Source of the DNA: Cinnamomum chago
Taxonomy: Eukaryota > Streptophyta > Magnoliopsida > Laurales > Lauraceae
Length of the DNA: 64,000 bases
Direction of reading: 5' to 3'
Assembly: GCA_038049695.1 (NCBI GenBank)
Contig: CP142459.1
Span: 63,914,001 to 63,978,000, forward strand
The position numbers and the translations under genes are program-made. The notes below the pieces were generated by a model that was given only the letters and a program-made list of their open reading frames with translations, was not told the DNA's origin and did no database searches. Positions 1 to 9,734 of this stretch are shown here, piece by piece; the first letter of the stretch is position 1; each line of letters begins with the position of its first letter.

Positions 1-489
1 GATATTATTTAATCCAATTGTTATTCACACATGTCCCTCCATCATATTGTGAACTAAGCCCAGACCCGTCACCCACCAACAAGTAAAATAAGGAAAAAAA
101 GCCAAAAAAATCGTTTTGCAGGATTGCCGCCGTATTCATCCGCGGTATTCCTACAATTTCCGGTTTTCCTACTCTCACAGAGGAGGAAAACTGGAAATTG
201 CGAATTTATGACGACGAAAACTGGAAAATGCGAGTGTACCGCCCATGCCAGCAGCGGTAAAGCTGCATGAGTGTCCAAATGAAGTCCCAGGACCTTTCCA
301 TTTCCAATTAACGTAAAGTAGAATGAAAGAATCCACAGTTGCGTTTTTTCTTGTAGCCCATATATAGTGAACTCCCATATGATATGAATAGACAGAAAAA
401 AAAAAATCACACAAGCTGACTTTGGTAATAGACATAGTTGCTTATATGCACAAAAAATCAGTGATGTGTCGACTACTAGGGCATGTTTG

Positions 490-1008
490 TAGGGTTGCAA
501 AAGGAACGGTTCCGCATCGGAACCATAGTGGGCCCGGACACGTTTCTAAATAACGGTTTCGGTTCCGGATCCGGTCTTGACTCGGAACGTGTTTAGTTGG
601 TTCTAGACCCGGCACCGATAGGAAAACCCAGATCCGGGTCCACCTAGAGGACTGGAATCTAGTTCCAAAATTGATTTTAATTTATATTTTTCCTTCATTT
701 TTGTTAAAATAAGCATATCATTTAGCTTATAACGGTGCGTCAAATTCTACTACCTCTAATATTGCATATAAAAATGTCCAAAAAAAGTAGATTTTGAGGT
801 ACAATTTGCAATATCAAACGCTCATAAGCAGGGTCCTGGGTCCACATGTCGGAACCCGTTTGGACACGGACCCGTTTATCAATCGGAACCTAAATTAGGT
901 TACGGACCCGGACACGTTTAAGAATAATCGGAACGTAAAATAGGTTCCCGACCCGGTTTTTTTACAGGTCGGATCTTTCGGGTAATCGGATACCCGTTTG
1001 CAGCCCTA
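490..1008. mobile_element. hAT-type MITE, unit 1 copy (519 bp; type description)
   Basis: The left end 'tagggttgcaaaaggaac' matches the reverse complement of the right end, 'tagggctgcaaacggg'. The 8 bp before it are 'catgtttg'; the 8 bp after are 'taagtctg' here and 'caagtctg' in most units (6 of 8 matching). Subterminal regions are GC-rich with many 'cggaac', 'ggacccg' and 'ggacacgttt' motifs, and the middle is AT-rich. Ends, 8-bp duplication and subterminal motif clusters are hallmarks of hAT elements. There is no room for a transposase, so it is non-autonomous. Confidence 0.8.
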
Positions 1009-1026
1009 TAAGTCTGCGAGTATAGG

Positions 1027-1293
1027 CTATTTTTTTTTTTTTTGTCCAGTTGAAATGTCGGTTTCGCTGGTTTCTCGTATATTCTCAACCGTAGATATTA
1101 AGATCTTTGGTTTTTTACGGTAACAATTATGCACCCTGTATAGTAGAATCAATAATTTTGTAGAACCCAAGATACATTTAGTTTGAAAATTTCCCCGAAA
1201 ATATAGGTCGTGCATGGCCATGAGATTGTTAAACACATATACAATTGTCATGGGCTGCATTCTCACTTTAAGACCAGCGAAAACGTTGTTCAA
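1027..1293 (-). other. Minus-strand ORF of 77-125 codons kept in most units, coding status doubtful
   Basis: The frame starts MNNVFAGLKV and runs to the A-rich tract, where length changes shift the frame and give different C-termini between units. Eighty-odd residues are shared. Replacements between units are frequent (for example GNFQ/RNFQ/RNFP, DISTG/VISTG/GISTG). I recognise no domain. A homopolymer deciding the C-terminus argues against a maintained protein. It could be the tail of a decayed exon. Confidence 0.3.
1030..1043. repeat. Poly(T) tract (poly(A) on the minus strand)
   Basis: 14 T here. The length varies between units from about 11 to about 20, and in units 20-24 it is broken by one C. 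On the minus strand it directly follows 'ttcaactggac', like a retroposed poly(A) tail. Confidence 0.85.
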
Positions 1294-1390
1294 TGCATGG
1301 GTTAAATAATATATGAAATAAGAAAGAGAGGGTTAAATGATCATAACAGAATGGTGAGTCAAATATATGTCGACTGTAACGAAAATAGAT

Positions 1391-1412
1391 AGACAGCTGT
1401 CAAAAGCTGTCT
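1391..1412. repeat. 8-bp perfect inverted repeat agacagct / agctgtct
   Basis: Arms 1391-1398 and 1405-1412 flank the loop 'gtcaaa'. It is kept in most units; unit 5 ('agacagcggtc'), unit 18 ('aaaagttgtctc') and unit 19 (loop change) carry single changes. No function is evident. Confidence 0.6.
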
Positions 1413-1458
1413 CAGAATGTCTCTCCTCTCTTTTCAGGCGATTGTAACGGGAAACTCC

Positions 1459-1470
1459 CCATATATAGGA
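1459..1470 (-). promoter_or_regulatory. TATA-box-like site on the minus strand
   Basis: The minus strand reads 'tcctatatatggggag', a good plant TATA match, about 170 bp upstream of the MNNVF frame. It is kept in every unit. A second similar site ('ctatatatggg') lies in segment A at about 359-369. No start-site motif or transcript evidence is available. Confidence 0.3.
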
Positions 1471-2190
1471 TTCCTGCTGACCAAAAAGGCCATACACAAG
1501 TTAGCCCTAGCTAGCGCAAGCCTTTGAGAGTCCTTTTCGCCAACTCAGATGGGCCTACTCGGGAGACGGAGAGTGGTCTAGTTAGGACTAGATCAACTTG
1601 CTTAACGTATAATCATCCTAAATTGAGACAAGCATGCCCTTACTGAATCGATTTTTCCGTGTTCTGTCCATCTTGTACTTGGTTTGAGAGAGCCCAATCC
1701 GCTTCTACCTATTCCATAGTGAAACCCACTCGTCACCTGCAAGGATCCGATCCAAAACGCCCAGATGTTGCTGATTTTTTTAAGTAGGATTTAGTCACGA
1801 GTGGACACAGCCCTATTCGTCGACTTCTCACTCACGAACTATTTCATATTTGGTAAGCTTACTTTACCAGTTAAGTAAAGTGAAGGGCTAATATGAGGGA
1901 CTTTAAAAAGAGAGGCTCAAATAAAAAAAATATTAGGTTTCGAATACCATCTCTTCCATGAAAAAAAAATGTTAAAAGGACACTCTCTCATGCAAGATAA
2001 TGATAAAAAAAAAAAAAGACAAGGGGTGTTCATTGAAGAGGTAGGGCTATTCCGAGGAATGCCCAAAAGCCACTTCTAAACTAGAAGCCTTAACCAGGCC
2101 CAAGCATGAGTCACGCCTGAAGTTTTTGGCCCGGACCCAAGCCGCATGGAAATGATGAAGCCCGAGCCCGGCCTATAGAAATTTTTTTTT

Positions 2191-2297
2191 AGCTTCTTAC
2201 CAAGTCCTAAGCCAACACAGCTGTTCTGGTCACCTTCTCTTTGAGGTCATGGGCTTGAGTCCCCGCATTGCTGCTCCCTCCCTCCCTCCCTCCCTCA
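2191..2297 (+). mobile_element. tRNA-derived SINE-like fragment nested in element D (shown in unit 1)
   Basis: 'ggtcatgggcttgagtcccc' at 2245-2264 resembles a tRNA T-arm. Within it 'ggcttgagtcc' matches the RNA polymerase III box B consensus at most positions. No convincing box A is visible at the expected distance, and the tail is (CCCT)n(TA)n rather than poly(A). This suggests a decayed SINE; it is not a functional tRNA gene. Confidence 0.4.
2274..2296 (-). repeat. (CCCT)n tract with G-quadruplex potential on the minus strand
   Basis: Five CCC runs with single-T spacers give GGGA repeats on the minus strand, the strict G3 with one-base-loop pattern. The run number varies: three in units 20 and 21, interrupted in unit 4, four to five elsewhere. 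Confidence 0.8.
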
Positions 2298-2298
2298 C

Positions 2299-2324
2299 AA
2301 ATATATATATATATAAATATATAT
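2299..2324. repeat. (TA)n microsatellite
   Basis: It directly follows the (CCCT)n tract. Its length and interruptions differ between nearly all units and provide the main unit-length variation. The longest tracts are in units 6 (about 15287), 8 (about 20540) and 19 (about 51776). Confidence 0.9.
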
Positions 2325-2781
2325 GTTTGGGCGGGACGGGAATATCGGCTTTCAAGCACTAAGTGTAAATAAATAATAAATAATAAAAAGAAACCGAGCA
2401 CGGCATATCTATTAATAATTGAACCCCATGCCCAAAGCCCAATCCTTGAGCTCCCATAAAAAAAAAAAAAAAAAAAAAAAAATACTCCACTTTTTAACAG
2501 AGAAAATAAAAATGCTACTCTCACCTTTTGATTCTACTACTCCCTTACTTTTGTTCTATCTTATATTGACCTGTTACTCAACTTCACCGGTAAAGTAAAT
2601 TTACGATTTATTTCATTTATTGTGATTTGATATTATTTAATCCAATAGTTATTCACACATGTCCCTCCATCATATTGTGAACTAAGCCCAGACCCGTCAC
2701 CCACCAACAAGTAAAATAAGGAAAAAAAGCCAAAAAAATCGTTTTGCAGGATTGCCGCCGTATTCATCCGCGGTATTCCTA

Positions 2782-2828
2782 CAATTTCCGGTTTTCCTCC
2801 TCTCACAGAGGAGGAAAACTGGAAATTG
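2782..2828. repeat. 47-nt near-perfect hairpin (22-bp stem, 3-nt loop)
   Basis: The left arm 2782-2803 (from 'caatttccgg') and the right arm 2807-2828 (to 'actggaaattg') pair at 21 of 22 positions. The exception is a G/T opposition that wobble-pairs in RNA. The loop is 'cac'. It lies 153 bp after each unit start in most units. Arms are weakened in units 1, 3 and 5 ('cctactctc'), 18, 22, 23 and 24. It is too short and too tight-looped for a standard plant miRNA precursor. Confidence 0.9.
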
Positions 2829-2866
2829 CGAATTTATGACGACGAAAACTGGAAAATGCGAATTTA
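2814..2866. repeat. 23-bp direct repeat, 30-bp period, overlapping the hairpin arm
   Basis: 2814-2836 and 2844-2866 both begin 'gaaaactggaaa' and end 'tgcgaattta', matching at 22 of 23 positions. They are separated by 'tgacgac'. The first copy overlaps the right hairpin arm, so the arm sequence occurs three times within about 85 bp. Confidence 0.85.
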
Positions 2867-2889
2867 CCGCCCATGCCAGCAGCGGTAAA
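2863..2889. repeat. 8-bp inverted repeat tttaccgc / gcggtaaa
   Basis: A perfect 8-bp stem with an 11-nt loop ('ccatgccagca') directly follows the direct repeat. In units 1, 3 and 5 the outer bases change and only 6 bp pair. Confidence 0.7.
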
Positions 2890-3116
2890 GCTGCATGAGT
2901 GTCCAAATGAAGTCCCAGGACCTTTCCATTTCCAATTAACATAAAGTAGAATGAAAGAATCCACAGTTGCGTTTTTTCTTATAGCCCATATATAGTGAAC
3001 TCCCATATGATATGAATAGACAGAAAAAAAAAATCACACAAGCTGACTTTGGCAATAGACATAGTTGCTTATATGCACAAAAAATCAGTGATGTGTCGAC
3101 TACTAGGGCATGTTTG

Positions 3117-3635
3117 TAGGGTTGCAAAAGGAACGATGCCGCATCGGAACCATAGTGGGCCCGGACACGTTTCTAAATAACGGTTCCGGTTCCGGATCCG
3201 GTCTTGACTCGGAACGTGTTTAGTTGGTTCTAGACCCGACACCGATAGGAAAACCCAGATCCGGGTCCACCTAGAGGACTGGAATCTAGTTCCAAAATTG
3301 ATTTTAATTTATATTTTTCCTTCATTTTTGTTAAAATAAGCATATCATTTAGCTTATAACGGTGCGTCAAATTCTACTACCTCTAATATTGCATATAAAA
3401 ATGTACAAAAAAAGTTGATTTTGAGGTACAATTTGCAATATCAAACGCTCATAAGCCGGGTCCTGGGTCCACATGTCGGAACCCGTTTGGACACGGACCC
3501 GTTTATCAATCGGAACCTAAATTAGGTTACGGACCCGGACACGTTTAAGAATAATCGGAACGTAAAATAGGTTCCCGACCCGGTTTTTTTACAGGTCGGA
3601 TCTTTCGGGTAATCGGATACCCGTTTGCAGCCCTA
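3117..3635. mobile_element. hAT-type MITE, unit 2 copy
   Basis: 519 bp. The left subterminal palindrome is altered to 'ggaacgatgcc'; right flank 'taagtctg'. Confidence 0.78.
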
Positions 3636-4475
3636 TAAGTCTGCGAGTATAGGCTATTTTTTTTTTTTTTTGTCCAGTTGAAATGTCGGTTTCGCTGGTT
3701 TCTCGTATATTCTCAACCGTAGATATTAAGATCTTTGGTTTTTTACGGTAACAATTATGCACCCTGTATAGTAGAATCAATAATTTTGTAGAACCCAAGA
3801 TACATTTAGTTTGAAAATTTCCCCGAAAATATAGGTCGTGCATGGCCATGAGATTGTTAAACACATATACAATTGTCATGGGCTGCATTCTCACTTTAAG
3901 ACCAGCGAAAACGTTGTTCAATGCATGGGTTAAATAATATATGAAATAAGAAAGAGAGGGTTAAATGATCATAACAGAATGGTGAGTCAAATATATGTCG
4001 ACTGTAACGAAAATAGATAGACAGCTGTCAAAAGCTGTCTCAGAATGTCTCTCCTCTCTTTTCAGGCGATTGTAACGGGAAACTCCCCATATATAGGATT
4101 CCTGCTGACCAAAAAGGCCATACACAAGTTAGCCCTAGCTAGCGCAAGCCTTTGAGAGTCCTTTTCGCCAACTCAGATGGGCCTACTCGGGAGACGGAGA
4201 GTGGTCTAGTTAGGACTAGATCAACTTGCTTAACGTATAATCATCCTAAATTGAGACAAGCATGCCCTTACTGAATCGATTTTTCCGTGTTCTGTCCATC
4301 TTGTACTTGGTTTGAGAGAGCCCATTCCGCTTCTACCTATTCCATAGTGAAACCCACTCGTCACCTGCAAGGATCCGATCCAAAACGCCCAGATGTTGCT
4401 GATTTTTTTAAGTAGGATTTAGTCACGAGTGGACACAGCCCTATTCGTCGACTTCTCACTCACGAACTATTTCAT

Positions 4476-5251
4476 ATTTGGTAAGCTTACTTTACCAGTT
4501 AAGTAAAGTGAAGGGCTAATATGAGGGACTTTAAAAAGAGAGGCTCAAATAAAAAAAATATTAGGTTTCGAATACCATCTCTTCCATGAAAAAAAAATGT
4601 TAAAAGGACACTCTCTCAGGCAAGATAATGATAAAAAAAAAAAAAGACAAGGGGTGTTCATTGAAGGGGTAGGGCTATTCCGAGGAATGCCCAAAAGCCA
4701 CTTCTAAACTAGAAGCCTTAACCAGGCCCAAGCATGAGTCACGCCTGAAGTTTTTGGCCCGGACCCAAGCCGCATGGAAATGATGAAGCCCGAGCCCGGC
4801 CTATAGAAATTTTTTTTTAGCTTCTTACCAAGTCCTAAGCCAACACAGCTGTTCTGGTCACCTTCTCTTTGAGGTCATGGGCTTGAGTCCCCGCATTGCT
4901 GCTCCCTCCCTCCCTCCCTCACAAATATATATTTATATATATATATATATATATATATAAATATATGTTTGGGCGGGACGAGAATATCGGCTTTCAAGCA
5001 CTAGGTGTAAATAATTAATAAATAATAAAAAGAAACCGAGCACGGCATATCTATTAATAATTGAACCCCATGCCCAAAGCCCAATCCTTGAGCTCCCATA
5101 AAAAATTAAAAAAATAATAAAAAAATACTCCACTTTTTAACAGAGAAAATAAAAATGCTACTCTCACCTTTTGATTCTACTACTCCCTTACTTTTGTTCT
5201 ATCTTATATTGACCTGTTACTCAACTTCACCGGTAAAGTAAATTTACGATT
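4476..5251. mobile_element. TIR element D, unit 2 copy
   Basis: 776 bp; lengthened by the long (TA)n tract. Confidence 0.58.
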
Positions 5252-5759
5252 TATTTCATTTATTGTGATTTGATATTATTTAATCCAATTGTTATTCACA
5301 CATGTCCCTCCATCATATTGTGAACTAAGCCCAGACCCGTCACCCACCAACAAGTAAAATAAGGAAAAAAAGCCAAAAAAATCGTTTTGCAGGATTGCCG
5401 CCGTATTCATCCGCGGTATTCCTACAATTTCCGGTTTTCCTACTCTCACAGAGGAGGAAAACTGGAAATTGCGAATTTATGACGACGAAAACTGGAAAAT
5501 GCGAGTGTACCGCCCATGCCAGCAGCGGTAAAGCTGCATGAGTGTCCAAATGAAGTCCCAGGACCTTTCCATTTCCAATTAACGTAAAGTAGAATGAAAG
5601 AATCCACAGTTGCGTTTTTTCTTGTAGCCCATATATAGTGAACTCCCATATGATATGAATAGACAGAAAAAAAAAATCACACAAGCTGACTTTGGTAATA
5701 GACATAGTTGCTTATATGCACAAAAAATCAGTGATGTGTCGACTACTAGGGCATGTTTG

Positions 5760-6278
5760 TAGGGTTGCAAAAGGAACGGTTCCGCATCGGAACCATAGTG
5801 GGCCCGGACACGTTTCTAAATAACGGTTCCGGTTCCGGATCCGGTCTTGACTCGGAACGTGTTTAGTTGGTTCTAGACCCGGCACCGATAGGAAAACCCA
5901 GATCCGGGTCCACCTAGAGGACTGGAATCTAGTTCCAAAATTGATTTTAATTTATATTTTTCCTTCATTTTTGTTAAAATAAGCATATCATTTAGCTTAT
6001 AACGGTGCGTCAAATTCTACTACCTCTAATATTGCATATAAAAATGTCCAAAAAAAGTAGATTTTGAGGTACAATTTGCAATATCAAACGCTCATAAGCA
6101 GGGTCCTGGGTCCACATGTCGGAACCCGTTTGGACACGGACCCGTTTATCAATCGGAACCTAAATTAGGTTACGGACCCGGACACGTTTAAGAATAATCG
6201 GAACGTAAAATAGGTTCCTGACCCGGTTTTTTTACAGGTCGGATCTTTCGGGTAATCGGATACCCGTTTGCAGCCCTA
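5760..6278. mobile_element. hAT-type MITE, unit 3 copy
   Basis: 519 bp; right flank 'caagtctg'; 'ttcctgaccc' near 6216 where others have 'ttcccgaccc'. Confidence 0.78.
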
Positions 6279-7117
6279 CAAGTCTGCGAGTATAGGCTTT
6301 TTTTTTTTTTTTTGTCCAGTTGAAATGACGGTTTCGCTGGTTTCTCGTAGATTCTCAACCGTAGATATTAAGATCTTTGGTTTTTTACGGTAACAATTAT
6401 GCACCCTGTATAGTAGAATCAATAATTTTGTAGAACCCAAGATACATTTAGTTGGAAAATTTCTCCGAAAATATAGGTCGTGCATGGCCATGAGATTGTT
6501 AAACACATATACAATTGTCATGGGCTGCATTCTCACTTTAAGACCAGCGAAAACGTTGTTCAATGCATGGGTTAAATAATATATGAAATAAGAAAGAGAG
6601 GGTTAAATGATCATAACAGAATGGTGAGTCAAATATATGTCGACTGTAACGAAAATAGATAGACAGCTGTCAAAAGCTGTCTCAGAATGCTTCTCCTCTC
6701 TTCTTAGGCGATTTTAACGGGAAACTCCCCATATATAGGATTCCTGCTGACCAAAAAGGCCAGACACAAGTTAGCCCTAGCTAGCGCAAGCCTTTGAGAG
6801 TCCTTTTCGCCAACTCAGATGGGCCTACTCGGGAGACGGAGAGTGGTCTAGTTAGGACTAGATCAACTTGCTTAACGTATAATCATCCTAAATTGAGACA
6901 AGCATGCCCTTACTGAATCGATTTTTCCGCGTTCTGTCCATCTTGTACTTGGTTTGAGAGAGCCCAATCCGCTTCTACCTATTCCATAGTGAAACCCACT
7001 CGTCACCTGCAAGGATCCGATCCAAAACGCCCAGATGTTGCTGATTTTTTTAAGTAGGATTTAGTCACGAGTGGACACAGCCCTATTCGTCGACTTCTCA
7101 CTCACGAACTATTTCAT

Positions 7118-7870
7118 ATTTGGTAAGCTTACTTTACCAGTTAAGTAAAGTGAAGGGCTAATATGAGGGACTTTAAAAAGAGAGGCTCAAATAAAAAAAA
7201 TATTAGGTTTCGAATACCATCTCTTCCATGAAAAAAAAATGTTAAAAGGACACTCTCTCATGCAAGATAATGATAAAAAAAAAAGACAAGGGGTGTTCAT
7301 TGAAGAGGTAGGGCTATTCCGAGGAATGCCCAAAAGCCACTTCTAAACTAGAAGCCTTAACCAGGCCCAAGCATGAGTCACGCCTGAAGTTTTTGGCCCG
7401 GACCCAAGCCGCATGGAAATGATGAAGCCCGAGCCCGGCCTATAGAAATTTTTTTTTAGCTTCTTACCAAGTCCTAAGCCAACACAGCTGTTCTGGTCAC
7501 CTTCTCTTTGAGGTCATGGGCTTGAGTCCCCGCATTGCTGCTCCCTCCCTCCCTCCCTCACAAATATATATATATAAATATATATGTTTGGGCGGGACGA
7601 GAATATCGGCTTTCAAGCACTAGGTGTAAATAATTAATAAATAATAAAAAGAAACCGAGCACGGCATATCTATTAATAATTGAACCCCATGCCGAAAGCC
7701 CAATCCTTGAGCTCCCATAAAAAATTAAAAAAATAATAAAAAAATACTCCACTTTTTAACAGAGAAAATAAAAATGCTACTCTCACCTTTTGATTCTACT
7801 ACTCCCTTACTTTTGTTCTATCTTATATTGACCTGTTACTCAACTTCTCCGGTAAAGTAAATTTACTATT
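7118..7870. mobile_element. TIR element D, unit 3 copy
   Basis: 753 bp; right end 'tttactatt' instead of 'tttacgatt'. Confidence 0.58.
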
Positions 7871-8378
7871 TATTTCATTTATTGTGATTTGATATTATTT
7901 AATCCAATTGTTATTCACACATGTCCCTCCATCATATTGTGAACTAAGCCCAGACCCGTCACCCACCAACAAGTAAAATAATTAAAAAAAGCCAAAAAAA
8001 TCATTTTGCAGGATTGCCGCCGTATTCATCCGCGGTATTCCTACAATTTCCGGTTTTCCTCCTCTCACAGAGGAGGAAAACTGGAAATTGCGAATTTATG
8101 ACGACGAAAACTGGAAAATGCGAATTTACCGCCCATGCCAGCAGCGGTAAAGCTGCATGAGTGTCCAAATGAAGTCCCAGGACCTTTCCATTTCCAATTA
8201 ACATAAAGTAGAATGAAAGAATCCACAGTTGCGTTTTTTCTTATAGCCCATATATAGTGAACTCCCATATGATATGAATAGACAGAAAAAAAAAATCACA
8301 CAAGCTGACTTTGGCAATAGACATAGTTGCTTATATGCACAAAAAATCAGTGATGTGTCGACTACTAGGGCATGTTTG

Positions 8379-8897
8379 TAGGGTTGCAAAAGGAACGGTG
8401 CCGCATCGGAACCATAGTGGGCCCGGACACGTTTCTAAATAACGGTTCCGGTTCCGGATCCGGTCTTGACTCGGAACGTGTTTAGTTGGTTCTAGACCCG
8501 ACACCGATAGGAAAACCCAGATCCGGGTCCACCTAGAGGACTGGAATCTAGTTCCAAAATTGATTTTAATTTATATTTTTCCTTCATTTTTGTTAAAATA
8601 AGCATATCATTTAGCTTATAACGGTGCGTCAAATTCTACTACCTCTAATATTGCATATAAAAATGTACAAAAAAAGTTGATTTTGAGGTACAATTTGCAA
8701 TATCAAACGCTCATAAGCCGGGTCCTGGGTCCACATGTCGGAACCCGTTTGGACACGGACCCGTTTATCAATCGGAACCTAAATTAGGTTACGGACCCGG
8801 ACACGTTTAAGAATAATCGGAACGTAAAATAGGTTCCCGACCCGGTTTTTTTACAGGTCGGATCTTTCGGGTAATCGGATACCCGTTTGCAGCCCTA
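8379..8897. mobile_element. hAT-type MITE, unit 4 copy
   Basis: 519 bp; near-identical to the unit 2 copy; right flank 'taagtctg'. Confidence 0.78.
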
Positions 8898-9734
8898 TAA
8901 GTCTGCGAGTATAGGCTATTTTTTTTTTTTGTCCAGTTGAAATGCCGGTTTCGCTGGTTTCTCGTATATTCTCAACCGTAGATATTAAGATCTTTGGTTT
9001 TTTACGGTAACAATTATGCACCCTGTATAGTAGAATCAATAATTTTGTAGAACCCAAGATACATTTAGTTTGAAAATTTCCCCGAAAATATAGGTCGTGC
9101 ATGGCCATGAGATTGTTAAACACATATACAATTGTCATGGGCTGCATTCTCACTTTAAGACCAGCGAAAACGTTGTTCAATGCATGGGTTAAATAATATA
9201 TGAAATAAGAAAGAGAGGGTTAAATGATCATAACAGAATGGTGAGTCAAATATATGTCGACTGTAACGAAAATAGATAGACAGCTGTCAAAAGCTGTCTC
9301 AGAATGTCTCTCCTCTCTTTTCAGGCGATTGTAACGGGAAACTCCCCATATATAGGATTCCTGCTGACCAAAAAGGCCATACACAAGTTAGCCCTAGCTA
9401 GCGCAAGCCTTTGAGAGTCCTTTTCGCCAACTCAGATGGGCCTACTCGGGTGACGGAGAGTGGTCTAGTTAGGACTAGATCAACTTGCTTAACGTATAAT
9501 CATCCTAAATTGAGACAAGCATGCCCTTACTGAATCGATTTTTCCGTGTTCTGTCCATCTTGTACTTGGTTTGAGAGAGCCCATTCCGCTTCTACCTATT
9601 CCATAGTGAAACCCACTCGTCACCTGCAAGGATCCGATCCAAAACGCCCAGATGTTGCTGATTTTTTTAAGTAGGATTTAGTCACGAGTGGACACAGCCC
9701 TATTCGTCGACTTCTCACTCACGAACTATTTCAT

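Larger units (their letters stand above)
1009..1847. other. Core segment C of the unit (described in unit 1): no recognised gene
   Basis: These roughly 840 bp lie between the two transposon-like blocks and have no family I recognise. They contain the poly(T) tract, the minus-strand ORF, a short hairpin and a TATA-like site. The moderately GC-rich stretch 1500-1760 has no open frame long enough to call, only chance frames of 60-76 codons in some units. The core may be the ancestral single-copy sequence into which the mobile elements inserted. Confidence 0.55.
1848..2608. mobile_element. TIR element D, unit 1 copy (761 bp; type description)
   Basis: The first 54 bp (from 'atttggtaagctt') match the reverse complement of the right end ('aatcgtaaattt') at 36 of 54 positions without gaps, including 'actttacc'. 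It is flanked on both sides by 'tatttcat' (1840-1847 and 2609-2616). The size, inverted ends and 8-bp flanking repeat suggest a non-autonomous DNA transposon, hAT- or Mutator-like. The flank is AT-rich, so the exact borders are uncertain by 1-3 bp. It carries nested fragments. Confidence 0.6.
1..2628. repeat. Satellite unit 1 (2628 bp)
   Basis: The front part is type A, with 'cgagtgtacc' at 231-240 and 'cctactctc' in the hairpin arm. The back part is type B, with 'ccctataag' after the MITE and 'gattgtaacggg' near 1440, shared with units 2 and 4. The unit looks like an A/B recombinant. Segment A is 1-489, the hAT MITE 490-1008, the core 1009-1847 and the TIR element 1848-2608. Confidence 0.95.
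2629..3116. other. Segment A of the unit (described in unit 2): inverted-repeat-rich, no gene recognised
   Basis: This stretch of about 488 bp opens every unit. It holds the 47-nt hairpin, the 30-bp-period direct repeat, the short tttaccgc inverted repeat and a TATA-like 'catatatagtg'. Three minus-strand frames are open for 60-80 codons in most units, but they overlap one another. None has a recognisable domain or signal, so I read them as chance frames preserved by repeat identity. Confidence 0.6.
2629..5271. repeat. Satellite unit 2 (2643 bp)
   Basis: Type B. Diagnostic variants shared only with unit 4 are 'atgtacaaaa' at 3401, 'cccgacaccg' near 3235, 'ctctctcaggcaag' near 4611 and a (TA)n tract broken as 'atatatttatata' near 4925. 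Confidence 0.95.
5272..7890. repeat. Satellite unit 3 (2619 bp)
   Basis: Type A front, with 'cgagtgtac' at 5502-5510 and 'agcagggtcc' shared with unit 1. The back part belongs to the 'gattttaacggg' class of later units, with private 'cttcttaggc' near 6700. It is therefore a mosaic. Confidence 0.95.

Noticed and set aside
2245-2264. Functional tRNA gene
   Set aside because: Only a T-arm-like half is visible. There is no acceptor stem, anticodon arm or clear box A.
2024-2420. Complete nested hAT MITE starting at 'ggggtgttcat'
   Set aside because: The only candidate right end ('aattgaacccca') matches poorly and no 8-bp duplication flanks the pair. It is kept only as a low-confidence end fragment.
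2782-2828. microRNA precursor
   Set aside because: A 3-nt loop and a 22-bp total stem are too short to hold a plant miRNA/miRNA* duplex with the lower stem that processing needs.
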